DNA from: Megaustenia siamemsis
Lineage: Eukaryota > Mollusca > Gastropoda > Stylommatophora > Ariophantidae
Length of the DNA stretch: 64,000 nucleotides
Direction of reading: 5' to 3'
Assembly (NCBI GenBank): GCA_032433765.1
Contig: JAVIAB010000051.1
Span: 84,769,973-84,833,972 of the forward strand
The position numbers and the translations under genes are program-made. The notes under the pieces were generated by a model that saw only the letters and a list, made by a program, of their open reading frames with translations, searched no databases and was not told the DNA's origin. Positions 30,601-42,516 of the stretch are shown piece after piece (the stretch's first letter is position 1; the number at the start of each line of letters is the position of its first letter).

Positions 30601-33600
30601 ACTACACCATTCCTCAACAACAACTATACCATTCCCCAACAACAACTACATCATTCCTCAACAACAACTACACCATTCCTCAACAACAACTACACCATTC
30701 CTCAACAACAACTACACCATTCCTCAACAACAACTACACCATTCCTCAACAACAACTACACCATTCCTCAACAATAACTACACCATTCCTCAACAACAAC
30801 TACATTATTTCTCAACACCAACTACACCATTTCTCAACAGCAACTACTCCATTTCTCAAAAACAACTACAACATTCCTCAACACCAACTACACCATTCCT
30901 CAACAACAACTACACCGTTTCTCAACATCATCTACACCATTTCTCAACAGCAACTACTCCGTTCCTCAACAACAACTACACCATTCCTCAACAACAACAA
31001 CACCAAATCTCAACAGCAACTACTCTTTTCCTCAACAACAACTACACCATTCCTCAACAACAACTACACCATATCTCAACAGCAACTACTCCATTCCTCA
31101 ACACCAACTACTCCATTCCTCATCACAAACTACTCCATTCCTCAACAACAACAAATCCATTCCTCAAAAGCAATTACTCTACTCCTCAATTGCAAATAAC
31201 AACTACACCATTCCTCAACAACAAGTAGCAATTACTCTATTTCTCAACACCAACTACTCCATTCCTCAACAGCATCTACTCCATTCCTCAACACCAACTA
31301 CTCCATTCCTCAACAGCAACTACTCCATTCCTCAACAACAACTAGCAACTACTCCATTCCTCAACAACAACTACTCCATTCTTCAACAACAACTACTGCA
31401 CTCCTTAACAGCAACTCTACATTCCTCAAAAACAACTGCACTATTCCTCAACAACAACTACACTATTCCTTAACACCAGCCACTACATTCCTCAACAACT
31501 ACTCTAATCATTAACACCAACTACTCCGTTCCTCAACAACTAAACCATTCTCCAACAACAACTACACCATTCCTCAACAACAACTACACCATTCCTCAAC
31601 AGCAACTACACCATTCCCCAACAACAACTACACCATTCCTCAACAACAACTACACCATTCACCAACAACAACTACATTATTCCTCAACAACAACTACACC
31701 ATTCCCCAACAACAACTACACCATTCCTCAACAACAACTACACCATTTCTCAACAACAACTACACCATTCCCAACAACAACTACACCATTCCCCAACAAC
31801 AACTACACCATTCCTCAACAACAACTACACCATTTCTCAACAACAACTACACCATTCCCCAACAACAACTACACCATTCCCCAACAACAACTACACCATT
31901 CCTCAACAACAACTACACCATTTCTCAACAACAACTACACCATTCCTCAACAACAACTACACCATTCACCAACAACAACTACATTATTCCTCAACAACAA
32001 CTACACCATTCTCCAACAACAACTACACTATTCCTCAACAACAACTACACCATTCCTCAACAACAACTACACCATTCTCCAACAACAACTACACTATTCC
32101 TCAACAACAACTACACCATTCCTCAACAACAACTACACCATTCCTCAACAACAACTACACCATTCCTCAACAACTACACCATTCCTCAACAACAACTACA
32201 CCATTTCTCAACAACAACTACACCATTCCCCAACAACAAATACACCATTCCCCAACAACAACTACACCATTCCTCAACAACAACTACACCATTTCTTAAC
32301 AACAACTACACCATTCCTCAACAACAACTATACCATTCCCCAACAACAACTACATCATTCCTCAACAACAACTACACCATTCCTCAACAACAACTACACC
32401 ATTCTCCAACAACAACTACACTATTCCCCAACAACAACTACACCATTCCTCAACAACAACTACACCATTCCTCAACAACAACTACACCATTCCTCAACAA
32501 CAACTACACCATTCCTCAACAACTACACCATTCCTCAACAACAACTACACCATTTCTCAACAACAACTACACCATTCCCCAACAACAACTACACCATTCT
32601 CCAACAACAACTACACTATTCCTCAACAACAACTACACCATTCCTCAACAACAACTACACCATTCCTCAACAACAACTACACCATTCCTCAACAACAACT
32701 ACACCATTCCTCAACAACAACTACACCATTCCTCAACAATAACTACACCATTCCTCAACAACAACTACATTATTTCTCAACACCAACTACACCATTTCTC
32801 AACAGCAACTACTCCATTTCTCAAAAACAACTACAACATTCCTCAACACCAACTACACCATTCCTCAACAACAACTACACCGTTTCTCAACATCATCTAC
32901 ACCATTTCTCAACAGCAACTACTCCGTTCCTCAACAACAACTACACCATTCCTCAACAACAACAACACCAAATCTCAACAGCAACTACTCTTTTCCTCAA
33001 CAACAACTACACCATTCCTCAACAACAACTACACCATATCTCAACAGCAACTACTCCATTCCTCAACACCAACTACTCCATTCCTCATCACAAACTACTC
33101 CATTCCTCAACAACAACAAATCCATTCCTCAAAAGCAATTACTCTACTCCTCAATTGCAAATAACAACTACACCATTCCTCAACAACAAGTAGCAATTAC
33201 TCTATTTCTCAACACCAACTACTCCATTCCTCAACAGCATCTACTCCATTCCTCAACACCAACTACTCCATTCCTCAACAGCAACTACTCCATTCCTCAA
33301 CAGTAAGTACTCCATTCCTCAACAACAACTAGCAACTACACCATTCCTCAACAACAACTACACCATTCCTCAACAACTACACCATTCCTCAACAACAACT
33401 ACACCATTTCTCAACAACAACTACACCATTCCCCAACAACAACTACACCATTCCCCAACAACAACTACACCATTCCCCAACAACAACTACACCATTCCTC
33501 AACAACAACTACACCATTTCTCAACAACAACTACACCATTCCCCAACAACAACTACACCATTCCCCAACAACAACTACACCATTCCTCAACAACAACTAC

Positions 33601-36600
33601 ACCATTTCTTAACAACAACTACACCATTCCTCAACAACAACTATACCATTCCCCAACAACAACTACATCATTCCTCAACAACAACTACACCATTCCTCAA
33701 CAACAACTACACCATTCCTCAACAACAACTACACCATTCCTCAACAACAACTACACCATTCCTCAACAACAACTACACCATTCCTCAACAATAACTACAC
33801 CATTCCTCAACAACAACTACATTATTTCTCAACACCAACTACACCATTTCTCAACAGCAACTACTCCATTTCTCAAAAACAACTACAACATTCCTCAACA
33901 CCAACTACACCATTCCTCAACAACAACTACACCGTTTCTCAACATCATCTACACCATTTCTCAACAGCAACTACTCCGTTCCTCAACAACAACTACACCA
34001 TTCCTCAACAACAACAACACCAAATCTCAACAGCAACTACTCTTTTCCTCAACAACAACTACACCATTCCTCAACAACAACTACACCATATCTCAACAGC
34101 AACTACTCCATTCCTCAACACCAACTACTCCATTCCTCATCACAAACTACTCCATTCCTCAACAACAACAAATCCATTCCTCAAAAGCAATTACTCTACT
34201 CCTCAATTGCAAATAACAACTACACCATTCCTCAACAACAAGTAGCAATTACTCTATTTCTCAACACCAACTACTCCATTCCTCAACAGCATCTACTCCA
34301 TTCCTCAACACCAACTACTCCATTCCTCAACAGCAACTACTCCATTCCTCAACAGTAAGTACTCCATTCCTCAACAACAACTAGCAACTACTCCATTCCT
34401 CAACAACAACTACTCCATTCTTCAACAACAACTACTGCACTCCTTAACAGCAACTCTACATTCCTCAAAAACAACTGCACTATTCCTCAACAACAACTAC
34501 ACTATTCCTTAACACCAGCCACTACATTCCTCAACAACTACTCTAATCATTAACACCAACTACTCCGTTCCTCAACAACTAAACCATTCTCCAACAACAA
34601 CTACACCATTCCTCAACAACAACTACACCATTCCTCAACAGCAACTACACCATTCCCCAACAACAACTACACCATTCCTCAACAACAACTACACCATTTC
34701 TCAACAACAACTACACCATTCCCCAACAACAACTACACCATTCCCCAACAACAACTACACCATTCCTCAACAACAACTACACCATTTCTCAACAACAACT
34801 ACACCATTCCCCAACAACAACTACACCATTCCCCAACAACAACTACACCATTCCTCAACAACAACTACACCATTTCTCAACAACAACTACACCATTCCCC
34901 AACAACAACTACACCATTCCCCAACAACAACTACACCATTCCTCAACAACAACTACACCATTTCTCAACAACAACTACACCATTCCTCAACAACAACTAC
35001 ACCATTCACCAACAACAACTACATTATTCCTCAACAACAACTACACCATTCTCCAACAACAACTACACTATTCCTCAACAACAACTACACCATTCCTCAA
35101 CAACAACTACACCATTCTCCAACAACAACTACACTATTCCTCAACAACAACTACACCATTCCTCAACAACAACTACACCATTCCTCAACAACAACTACAC
35201 CATTCCTCAACAACAACTACACCATTCCTCAACAACTACACCATTTCTCAACACCAACTACACCATTTCTCAACAGCAACTTCTCCATTCCTCAACAACA
35301 ACTACAACATTCCTCAACAACAACTACACCATTTCTCAACATCAACTACACCATTTCTCAACAGCAGCTACACCATTCCTCAACAACAACTACACCATAT
35401 CTCAACAGAAACTACTCCATTCCTCAACACCAACTACTCCATTCCTCATCACAAACTACTCCATTCCTCAACAACAACAAATCCATTCCTCAACAACTAC
35501 TCCATTCCTCAACAACAACAAATCCAATCCTCAACAACAACAAATCCATTCCTCAACAACAACTAATCCATTCCTCAACAACAACAAATCCATTCCTCAA
35601 CAACAACTACACCATTCCTCAACAACAACTACACCATTCCTCAACAACAACTACACCATTCCTCAACAACAACTACACCATTCCTCAACAACTACACCAT
35701 TCCTCAACAACAACTACACCATTTCTCAACAACAACTACACCATTCCCCAACAACAACTACACCATTCTCCAACAACAACTACACTATTCCTCAACAACA
35801 ACTACACCATTCCTCAACAACAACTACACCATTCCTCAACAACAACTACACCATTCCTCAACAACAACTACACCATTCCTCAACAACTACACTATTCCTC
35901 AACAACAACTACACCATTCCTCAACAACAACTACACCATTCCTCAACAACAACTACACCATTCCTCAACAACTACACCATTCCTCAACAACAACTACACC
36001 ATTTCTCAACAACAACTACACCATTCCCCAACAACAAATACACCATTCCCCAACAACAACTACACCATTCCTCAACAACAACTACACCATTTCTTAACAA
36101 CAACTACACCATTCCTCAACAACAACTATACCATTCCCAACAACAACTACATCATTCCTCAACAACAACTACACCATTCCTCAACAACAACTACACCATT
36201 CTCCAACAACAACTACACTATTCCCCAACAACAACTACACCATTCCTCAACAACAACTACACCATTCCTCAACAACAACTACACCATTCCTCAACAACAA
36301 CTACACCATTCCTCAACAACTACACCATTCCTCAACAACAACTACACCATTTCTCAACAACAACTACACCATTCCCCAACAACAACTACACCATTCTCCA
36401 ACAACAACTACACTATTCCTCAACAACAACTACACCATTCCTCAACAACAACTACACCATTCCTCAACAACAACTACACCATTCCTCAACAACAACTACA
36501 CCATTCCTCAACAACAACTACACCATTCCTCAACAATAACTACACCATTCCTCAACAACAACTACATTATTTCTCAACACCAACTACACCATTTCTCAAC

Positions 36601-39600
36601 AGCAACTACTCCATTTCTCAAAAACAACTACAACATTCCTCAACACCAACTACACCATTCCTCAACAACAACTACACCGTTTCTCAACATCATCTACACC
36701 ATTTCTCAACAGCAACTACTCCGTTCCTCAACAACAACTACACCATTCCTCAACAACAACAACACCAAATCTCAACAGCAACTACTCTTTTCCTCAACAA
36801 CAACTACACCATTCCTCAACAACAACTACACCATATCTCAACAGCAACTACTCCATTCCTCAACACCAACTACTCCATTCCTCATCACAAACTACTCCAT
36901 TCCTCAACAACAACAAATCCATTCCTCAAAAGCAATTACTCTACTCCTCAATTGCAAATAACAACTACACCATTCCTCAACAACAAGTAGCAATTACTCT
37001 ATTTCTCAACACCAACTACTCCATTCCTCAACAGCATCTACTCCATTCCTCAACACCAACTACTCCATTCCTCAACAGCAACTACTCCATTCCTCAACAG
37101 TAAGTACTCCATTCCTCAACAACAACTAGCAACTACACCATTCCTCAACAACAACTACACCATTCCTCAACAACTACACCATTCCTCAACAACAACTACA
37201 CCATTTCTCAACAACAACTACACCATTCCCCAACAACAACTACACCATTCCCCAACAACAACTACACCATTCCCCAACAACAACTACACCATTCCTCAAC
37301 AACAACTACACCATTTCTCAACAACAACTACACCATTCCCCAACAACAACTACACCATTCCCCAACAACAACTACACCATTCCTCAACAACAACTACACC
37401 ATTTCTTAACAACAACTACACCATTCCTCAACAACAACTATACCATTCCCCAACAACAACTACATCATTCCTCAACAACAACTACACCATTCCTCAACAA
37501 CAACTACACCATTCCTCAACAACAACTACACCATTCCTCAACAACAACTACACCATTCCTCAACAACAACTACACCATTCCTCAACAATAACTACACCAT
37601 TCCTCAACAACAACTACATTATTTCTCAACACCAACTACACCATTTCTCAACAGCAACTACTCCATTTCTCAAAAACAACTACAACATTCCTCAACACCA
37701 ACTACACCATTCCTCAACAACAACTACACCGTTTCTCAACATCATCTACACCATTTCTCAACAGCAACTACTCCGTTCCTCAACAACAACTACACCATTC
37801 CTCAACAACAACAACACCAAATCTCAACAGCAACTACTCTTTTCCTCAACAACAACTACACCATTCCTCAACAACAACTACACCATATCTCAACAGCAAC
37901 TACTCCATTCCTCAACACCAACTACTCCATTCCTCATCACAAACTACTCCATTCCTCAACAACAACAAATCCATTCCTCAAAAGCAATTACTCTACTCCT
38001 CAATTGCAAATAACAACTACACCATTCCTCAACAACAAGTAGCAATTACTCTATTTCTCAACACCAACTACTCCATTCCTCAACAGCATCTACTCCATTC
38101 CTCAACACCAACTACTCCATTCCTCAACAGCAACTACTCCATTCCTCAACAGTAAGTACTCCATTCCTCAACAACAACTAGCAACTACTCCATTCCTCAA
38201 CAACAACTACTCCATTCTTCAACAACAACTACTGCACTCCTTAACAGCAACTCTACATTCCTCAAAAACAACTGCACTATTCCTCAACAACAACTACACT
38301 ATTCCTTAACACCAGCCACTACATTCCTCAACAACTACTCTAATCATTAACACCAACTACTCCGTTCCTCAACAACTAAACCATTCTCCAACAACAACTA
38401 CACCATTCCTCAACAACAACTACACCATTCCTCAACAGCAACTACACCATTCCCCAACAACAACTACACCATTCCTCAACAACAACTACACCATTTCTCA
38501 ACAACAACTACACCATTCCCCAACAACAACTACACCATTCCCCAACAACAACTACACCATTCCTCAACAACAACTACACCATTTCTCAACAACAACTACA
38601 CCATTCCCCAACAACAACTACACCATTCCCCAACAACAACTACACCATTCCTCAACAACAACTACACCATTTCTCAACAACAACTACACCATTCCCCAAC
38701 AACAACTACACCATTCCCCAACAACAACTACACCATTCCTCAACAACAACTACACCATTTCTCAACAACAACTACACCATTCCTCAACAACAACTACACC
38801 ATTCACCAACAACAACTACATTATTCCTCAACAACAACTACACCATTCTCCAACAACAACTACACTATTCCTCAACAACAACTACACCATTCCTCAACAA
38901 CAACTACACCATTCTCCAACAACAACTACACTATTCCTCAACAACAACTACACCATTCCTCAACAACAACTACACCATTCCTCAACAACAACTACACCAT
39001 TCCTCAACAACAACTACACCATTCCTCAACAACTACACCATTTCTCAACACCAACTACACCATTTCTCAACAGCAACTTCTCCATTCCTCAACAACAACT
39101 ACAACATTCCTCAACAACAACTACACCATTTCTCAACATCAACTACACCATTTCTCAACAGCAGCTACACCATTCCTCAACAACAACTACACCATATCTC
39201 AACAGAAACTACTCCATTCCTCAACACCAACTACTCCATTCCTCATCACAAACTACTCCATTCCTCAACAACAACAAATCCATTCCTCAACAACTACTCC
39301 ATTCCTCAACAACAACAAATCCAATCCTCAACAACAACAAATCCATTCCTCAACAACAACTAATCCATTCCTCAACAACAACAAATCCATTCCTCAACAA
39401 CAACTAATCCATTCCTCAACAACAACTACTCCATTCCTCAACAACAACAAATCCATTCTTCAACAACAACAAATCCATTCCTCAACACGAACTAATCCAT
39501 TCCTCAACACAAACTAATCCATTCCTCAACACCAACTAATCCATTCCTCAATACCAACTTATCCATTCCTCAATACCAACTAATCCATTCCTCAATACCA

Positions 39601-39634
39601 ACTAATCCGTTCCTCAACATCAACTACTCCATTC
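18641..39634 (+). repeat. Higher-order repeat C: nested blocks of about 1.05-3.8 kb
   Basis: AACTACACC units predominate. The landmark CATCACAAAC (CATCACAACT at one site) occurs at 19,291, 20,947, 22,873, 24,529, 26,127, 27,778, 30,069, 31,121, 33,087, 34,138, 35,448, 36,883, 37,935 and 39,244. Intervals show a 3,582-bp unit on the left (19,291 to 22,873; 20,947 to 24,529) and a 3,796-3,797-bp unit on the right (33,087 to 36,883; 34,138 to 37,935; 35,448 to 39,244), each made of smaller 1,052-, 1,310-, 1,656- and 1,926-bp blocks. From about 39,400 the units again become AATCC-type and irregular. Copies are so alike that collapse or expansion in the assembly is possible. Confidence 0.88.
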
Positions 39635-40292
39635 TTCTCTCTCTCTCTCTCCGCGATCAAGACTCAATCAGAGTAGGATTCCACACTCTCTCATGATGTC
39701 AGCTGTCTGTTTAAGCGATTCGATTACCCCATATAGTTTCTCTTCCAGGGAGGTAGGTGTGGACCACATTACTCTTCTCAGGTCTGTGTACTGGGGGCAA
39801 TCCTGTAGAACATGTTTTGTAGTCATATTGTGCAGTGTACAGTGGCATAGGCTGGTTGTACCTATTTTGAATTTGGTGAACATGTGATTCCGCATTCTAT
39901 TGTGGCCAGTGCGTATGTGAAGTATGGTGACTTGATCCCTCCTTGATAGTTGATGGTATCCGTCCCTCTCGTTATGCTTTGGGTGTTCTCGTTTCCATTT
40001 TTCATGGAACTGACCTTTGAGGATGAATTTGGCTTCATCATAACTGAGTGGATGGTTCGCTTGTGGTAATCTCCCTCCCTCCGTAGCTAATTTGTCTGCG
40101 CGTTCGTTCCCGTGTATATTACAGTGTGATGGTATCCACTGAATGACTACTCTCTGGGAGTTATTGCATAGTTGTTCCAGGGTTGTTCTCAAGTCATCTA
40201 GTTCATTGTTCTTGGGGATTTTTAGAGCTGATAGTACTGACAGAGCATCAGTCAGAATCACCAATTTATTGTGCATGTTTTTTTGTGTTGAG
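39635..40292 (-). mobile_element. 5'-truncated RNase H-bearing LINE inserted in satellite
   Basis: This is an insertion of about 658 bp in the satellite. It ends with a (GA)n tail on its own strand (CT run at 39,636-39,650), and a TCCATTC at 39,628-39,634 is repeated at 40,293-40,299, a candidate 7-bp target duplication, although the satellite itself contains this string. The last 80 bp are also present at 44,263-44,340, showing it is a dispersed family. The 5' part of the element is absent. Confidence 0.88.
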
Positions 40293-40297
40293 TCCAT
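39668..40297 (-). pseudogene. LINE polyprotein C-terminus: RNase H plus CCHC knuckle
   Basis: The frame of 209 codons carries the end of an RNase H domain followed by a zinc knuckle. Visible motifs are TDALSVLSAL (RNase H aspartate, about residues 16-25), WIPSHCNIHGNERADKLA (His and Asp of the active site, about 54-71) and CHCTLHNMTTKHVLQDC (C-x-C-x8-H-x4-C) near residue 151. This order is typical of RNase H-encoding non-LTR retrotransposons of the I/Jockey-related groups. The protein would degrade RNA in RNA:DNA hybrids and bind nucleic acid. The reverse transcriptase and the first RNase H strands are missing because of 5' truncation. The apparent start codon is formed where the element meets satellite sequence, so it is not a native start. 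The frame itself has no internal stop, suggesting a fairly recent insertion. Confidence 0.85.
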
Positions 40298-40346
40298 TCC
40301 TCAACAGCAACTACTTGATTCCTCAACACCAATTACTCCATTCCTG
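40293..40346 (+). repeat. Last remnant of the 22-bp satellite
   Basis: Just over two units (CCATTCCTCAACAGC, ATTCCTCAACACC, CCATTCCTG) continue on the far side of the LINE, showing that the LINE landed inside the array and not at its edge. Confidence 0.9.
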
Positions 40347-41079
40347 TTCACAAACTAACGCACGGAATAAATCGGGAGTTATTTCCCTTCTAAGCATTTA
40401 ATTTACTTTTCATCCCTCAGCTATGGAAGAAAGGGAATGTATAACAAAAGTAATATTTTATTACACTGACAACTACTCCTTTTTATTGTCAATCATTTAA
40501 AGGGCGTTAATTGGGCGTAAATACTTTGAACCCGATAGAGTACGCAAGCCGCGACTTTCACCCTGACACACTGGATTCAGCAAGAGCATATTCATATTCT
40601 GCTTCCCTCAATGTATCATCAAATTTCAGAACCCTATTATTATATTATAGATGGCTTCTCTTCCTCTCACACTTCTAGACAACAATATAAATCACTTCTA
40701 AGAAAGCTTTCGTCAGCTCAGCGCTATTGCTATCTCCAACGTTCACCGGAAGGATTCAGGTGATGACCATTCTCTGTTCATCATATGTTGGGCATATCTG
40801 TAGCAGAATTTCGGCACTCACTTTGACTGTGGCACAGTCACATTTATCAATGGTTCTTATCTGCAAGATGTTAAAGACATTATTTTTCATTTAAAATATT
40901 TGCTATAGTCATTTCGAAGTCTGGAAATTGTTGACAAATAATAATAAATGAATATTATTATAGAGGGAAACTTCCGAGGCGATAATCAGCGAATCAATTC
41001 AGAGGAAGAGGTATGTTTACAGCACTCGGAAAAATGACAAATAATCAACAACAGAAAAAAAAGACAAAGAACAATATAT
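40347..41079. other. Unassigned non-coding stretch
   Basis: No gene seen. It starts with GGGAGTTATTTCCC at about 40,371, a near-palindrome of a type I associate with gastropod repeats; a related GGGAGTTATCTCC is at 60,927. A stretch at 40,928-40,960 (GACAAATAATAATAA...) has a partial match at 41,383-41,410. The rest shows no recognisable structure. Confidence 0.5.
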
Positions 41080-41180
41080 GGTCCGAAGCAGGATCGAACC
41101 CGTACTCCTTGGCACTGCGCCTTGCCACTAAAAGCCAAACGTTAGGGAACACTGCCAATTCGGCTAACTAAAAAAATAGC
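41080..41180 (-). mobile_element. tRNA-derived SINE head
   Basis: On the minus strand an A-box-like TTAGCCGAATTGGCAGTG (41,151-41,168) is followed by a consensus B box GGGTTCGATCCTGC (41,088-41,101). Spacing between boxes is about 50 bp. The region downstream is AT-rich with ATT repeats near 40,935-40,965 that could be its tail. The anticodon arm does not fold as a proper tRNA, so this is read as a SINE or old tRNA pseudogene rather than a working tRNA. Confidence 0.6.
41088..41168 (-). promoter_or_regulatory. Pol III internal promoter (A and B boxes)
   Basis: The B box is a clean match to GGTTCGANTCC with one change. The A box is weaker. Confidence 0.5.
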
Positions 41181-41602
41181 CATCATTGGCGATGTCTTTC
41201 ACGCAAGTGTTCTCATGACTATAGCATAAGGTTACGATCACAGCTCGGGAATAAATTGTGTATCTGTATTTTCCAATTAAGTCAAGTATTTCTCCCGGAT
41301 AGGGTAGGACTGAATATTTGCGCTGCAGACAAACATTTAGGACGAAACAGCACGAATAGTAGTTTCCAGTGGTTTAGGCTGGAGACAAATAATAATAATG
41401 AATATGATTATATTGTAGAAATTGTGCATTGTTCTTCTCTGCTTATGTCGTTGCGTGTATAATTTGTGTGCATATAGCCCTGGTGTTCTGCGTTCCATGT
41501 ATGAAAGTATTTGCCACTAACAAGCCTCTTGGACTTCCCACTTGCATCTGGCTGGTTTGTTTCTGTTAGGATCATCATCACTGCACACCGGACCAATGGG
41601 TG

Positions 41603-41854
41603 CTTCGATAACTCCCTTCGATAACCCCCTTCGATAACCCCCTTCAATAACCCCCTTAAATAACCCCATTCGATAACCCCCATCAATAACCCCTTTCAAT
41701 AACCCCTTTCTATAACCCCATTCGATAACCTCCTTCGGTAACCCCCTTCAATAACCCTCTTCAATAACCCCCTTCGATAACCCCATTCGATAACCCCTTT
41801 CGCTAACCCCCTTCAATAACCCCCTTCAATAACCCCATTCGATAACCCCGTTCG
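41603..41854 (-). repeat. 13-bp minisatellite, about 19 copies
   Basis: The unit is ATAACCCCCTTCG on +, with variants CATTCG, TTCAAT and CTTTCT. The minus strand carries a run of four or five G every 13 bp, a strong G-quadruplex pattern. It lies between a LINE-like scrap (41,855-41,905) and a GATGATGAT tail-like stretch (41,568-41,580), so it may have grown inside the 3' end of a LINE. Short Gly/Val-rich minus frames across it are artefacts (13 x 3 = 39 bp). Confidence 0.93.
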
Positions 41855-41905
41855 TTGATGTTGTCTGCCCATCGTGTTCTGAGGTCTGCCTCTTGCTCTT
41901 CTCTC
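41855..41905 (-). pseudogene. Possible LINE C-terminal scrap
   Basis: Minus-strand reading gives RARGRPQN and, after a one-base shift, RWADNIN. Together they resemble the GRPRxRWxDNI motif near the C-terminus of RTE-like LINEs. It is too short for certainty. Confidence 0.4.
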
Positions 41906-42256
41906 TATAGTATAACTGTAATTATAATATTACAATTGCCAACTGGCTTTTACGCCAAACTTATGACAAGTAAGTGACTTGTGCCCAGTGATCGACACTT
42001 ATTGGATTCCAGCCGCTCATTTTTAAGAACACTAACCACTCACCTCTCTCCGATACCGATTCTAAGAATACAGAAAACTACAGAATTCTTTTCATTTGCC
42101 GAATCTACAGAAGAATTATGCCGCCTTATTGTTTGTTGTCAAAGACACCGTTCCTCGCTTGTTGGTCTATTTCAGTGCTCTTTAATCTTTTCATATCTCC
42201 GACCACTTGTGTAACTTTTTTCACAGGTAAGTTTATTTTCTCTAGCGCCCACTAAC

Positions 42257-42480
42257 ATTTAAGAACATATTAAGAACTATATGAAAAAAAGAATAACACA
42301 TATTAAGAACTCTATGAAGAATAGAATAACACATATATTAAGAACTATATGAAGAATAGAATAACACATATATTAAGAACTATATGAAGAATAGAATAAC
42401 ACATATTAAGAACTATATGAAGAATAGAATAACACATATATTATGAACTATATGAAGAATAGAATAACACATATTAAGAA
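42257..42480 (+). repeat. 35-37-bp tandem array, about 6 copies
   Basis: Each unit contains TTAAGAACTATATGAAGAA followed by TAGAATAACACAT; some copies have an extra AT. It lies directly beside the 3' end of the decayed hAT transposase. Confidence 0.92.
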
Positions 42481-42516
42481 ACTGAAACTTCGATAATTGA
42501 AGAAAGAAAAATCAAT

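Larger units (their letters stand above)
3051..40346 (+). repeat. 22-bp satellite array, about 36 kb
   Basis: The array is tandem units of 22 bp with a conserved half, CCATTCCTCAACAAC, and a variable half: AAATATC in the left part, AACTACA in most of the rest, AACTACT and CAGCAACTACT in mixed areas. The consensus unit has about 9 A, 9 C, 4 T and no G, so one strand of some 36 kb is nearly free of guanine except in variants such as CAACAGC, CAGTAAC and TCCGTTCC. About 1,650 units are present. Because 22 is not a multiple of 3, three units (66 bp) give a 22-residue Pro/Ser/Thr/Asn/Gln-rich repeat in every + frame, so the reading frames within it should not be read as genes. Two LINE fragments interrupt it (6,273-6,540 and 39,635-40,292). 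Confidence 0.97.

Noticed and set aside
41088..41168. Functional tRNA gene
   Set aside because: The B box is good but the A box is weak and box spacing and arms do not give a proper cloverleaf.
41603..41854. Telomeric repeat
   Set aside because: The unit is 13 bp and variable, unlike the TTAGGG expected for most animals, and it is internal with transposon remnants on both sides.
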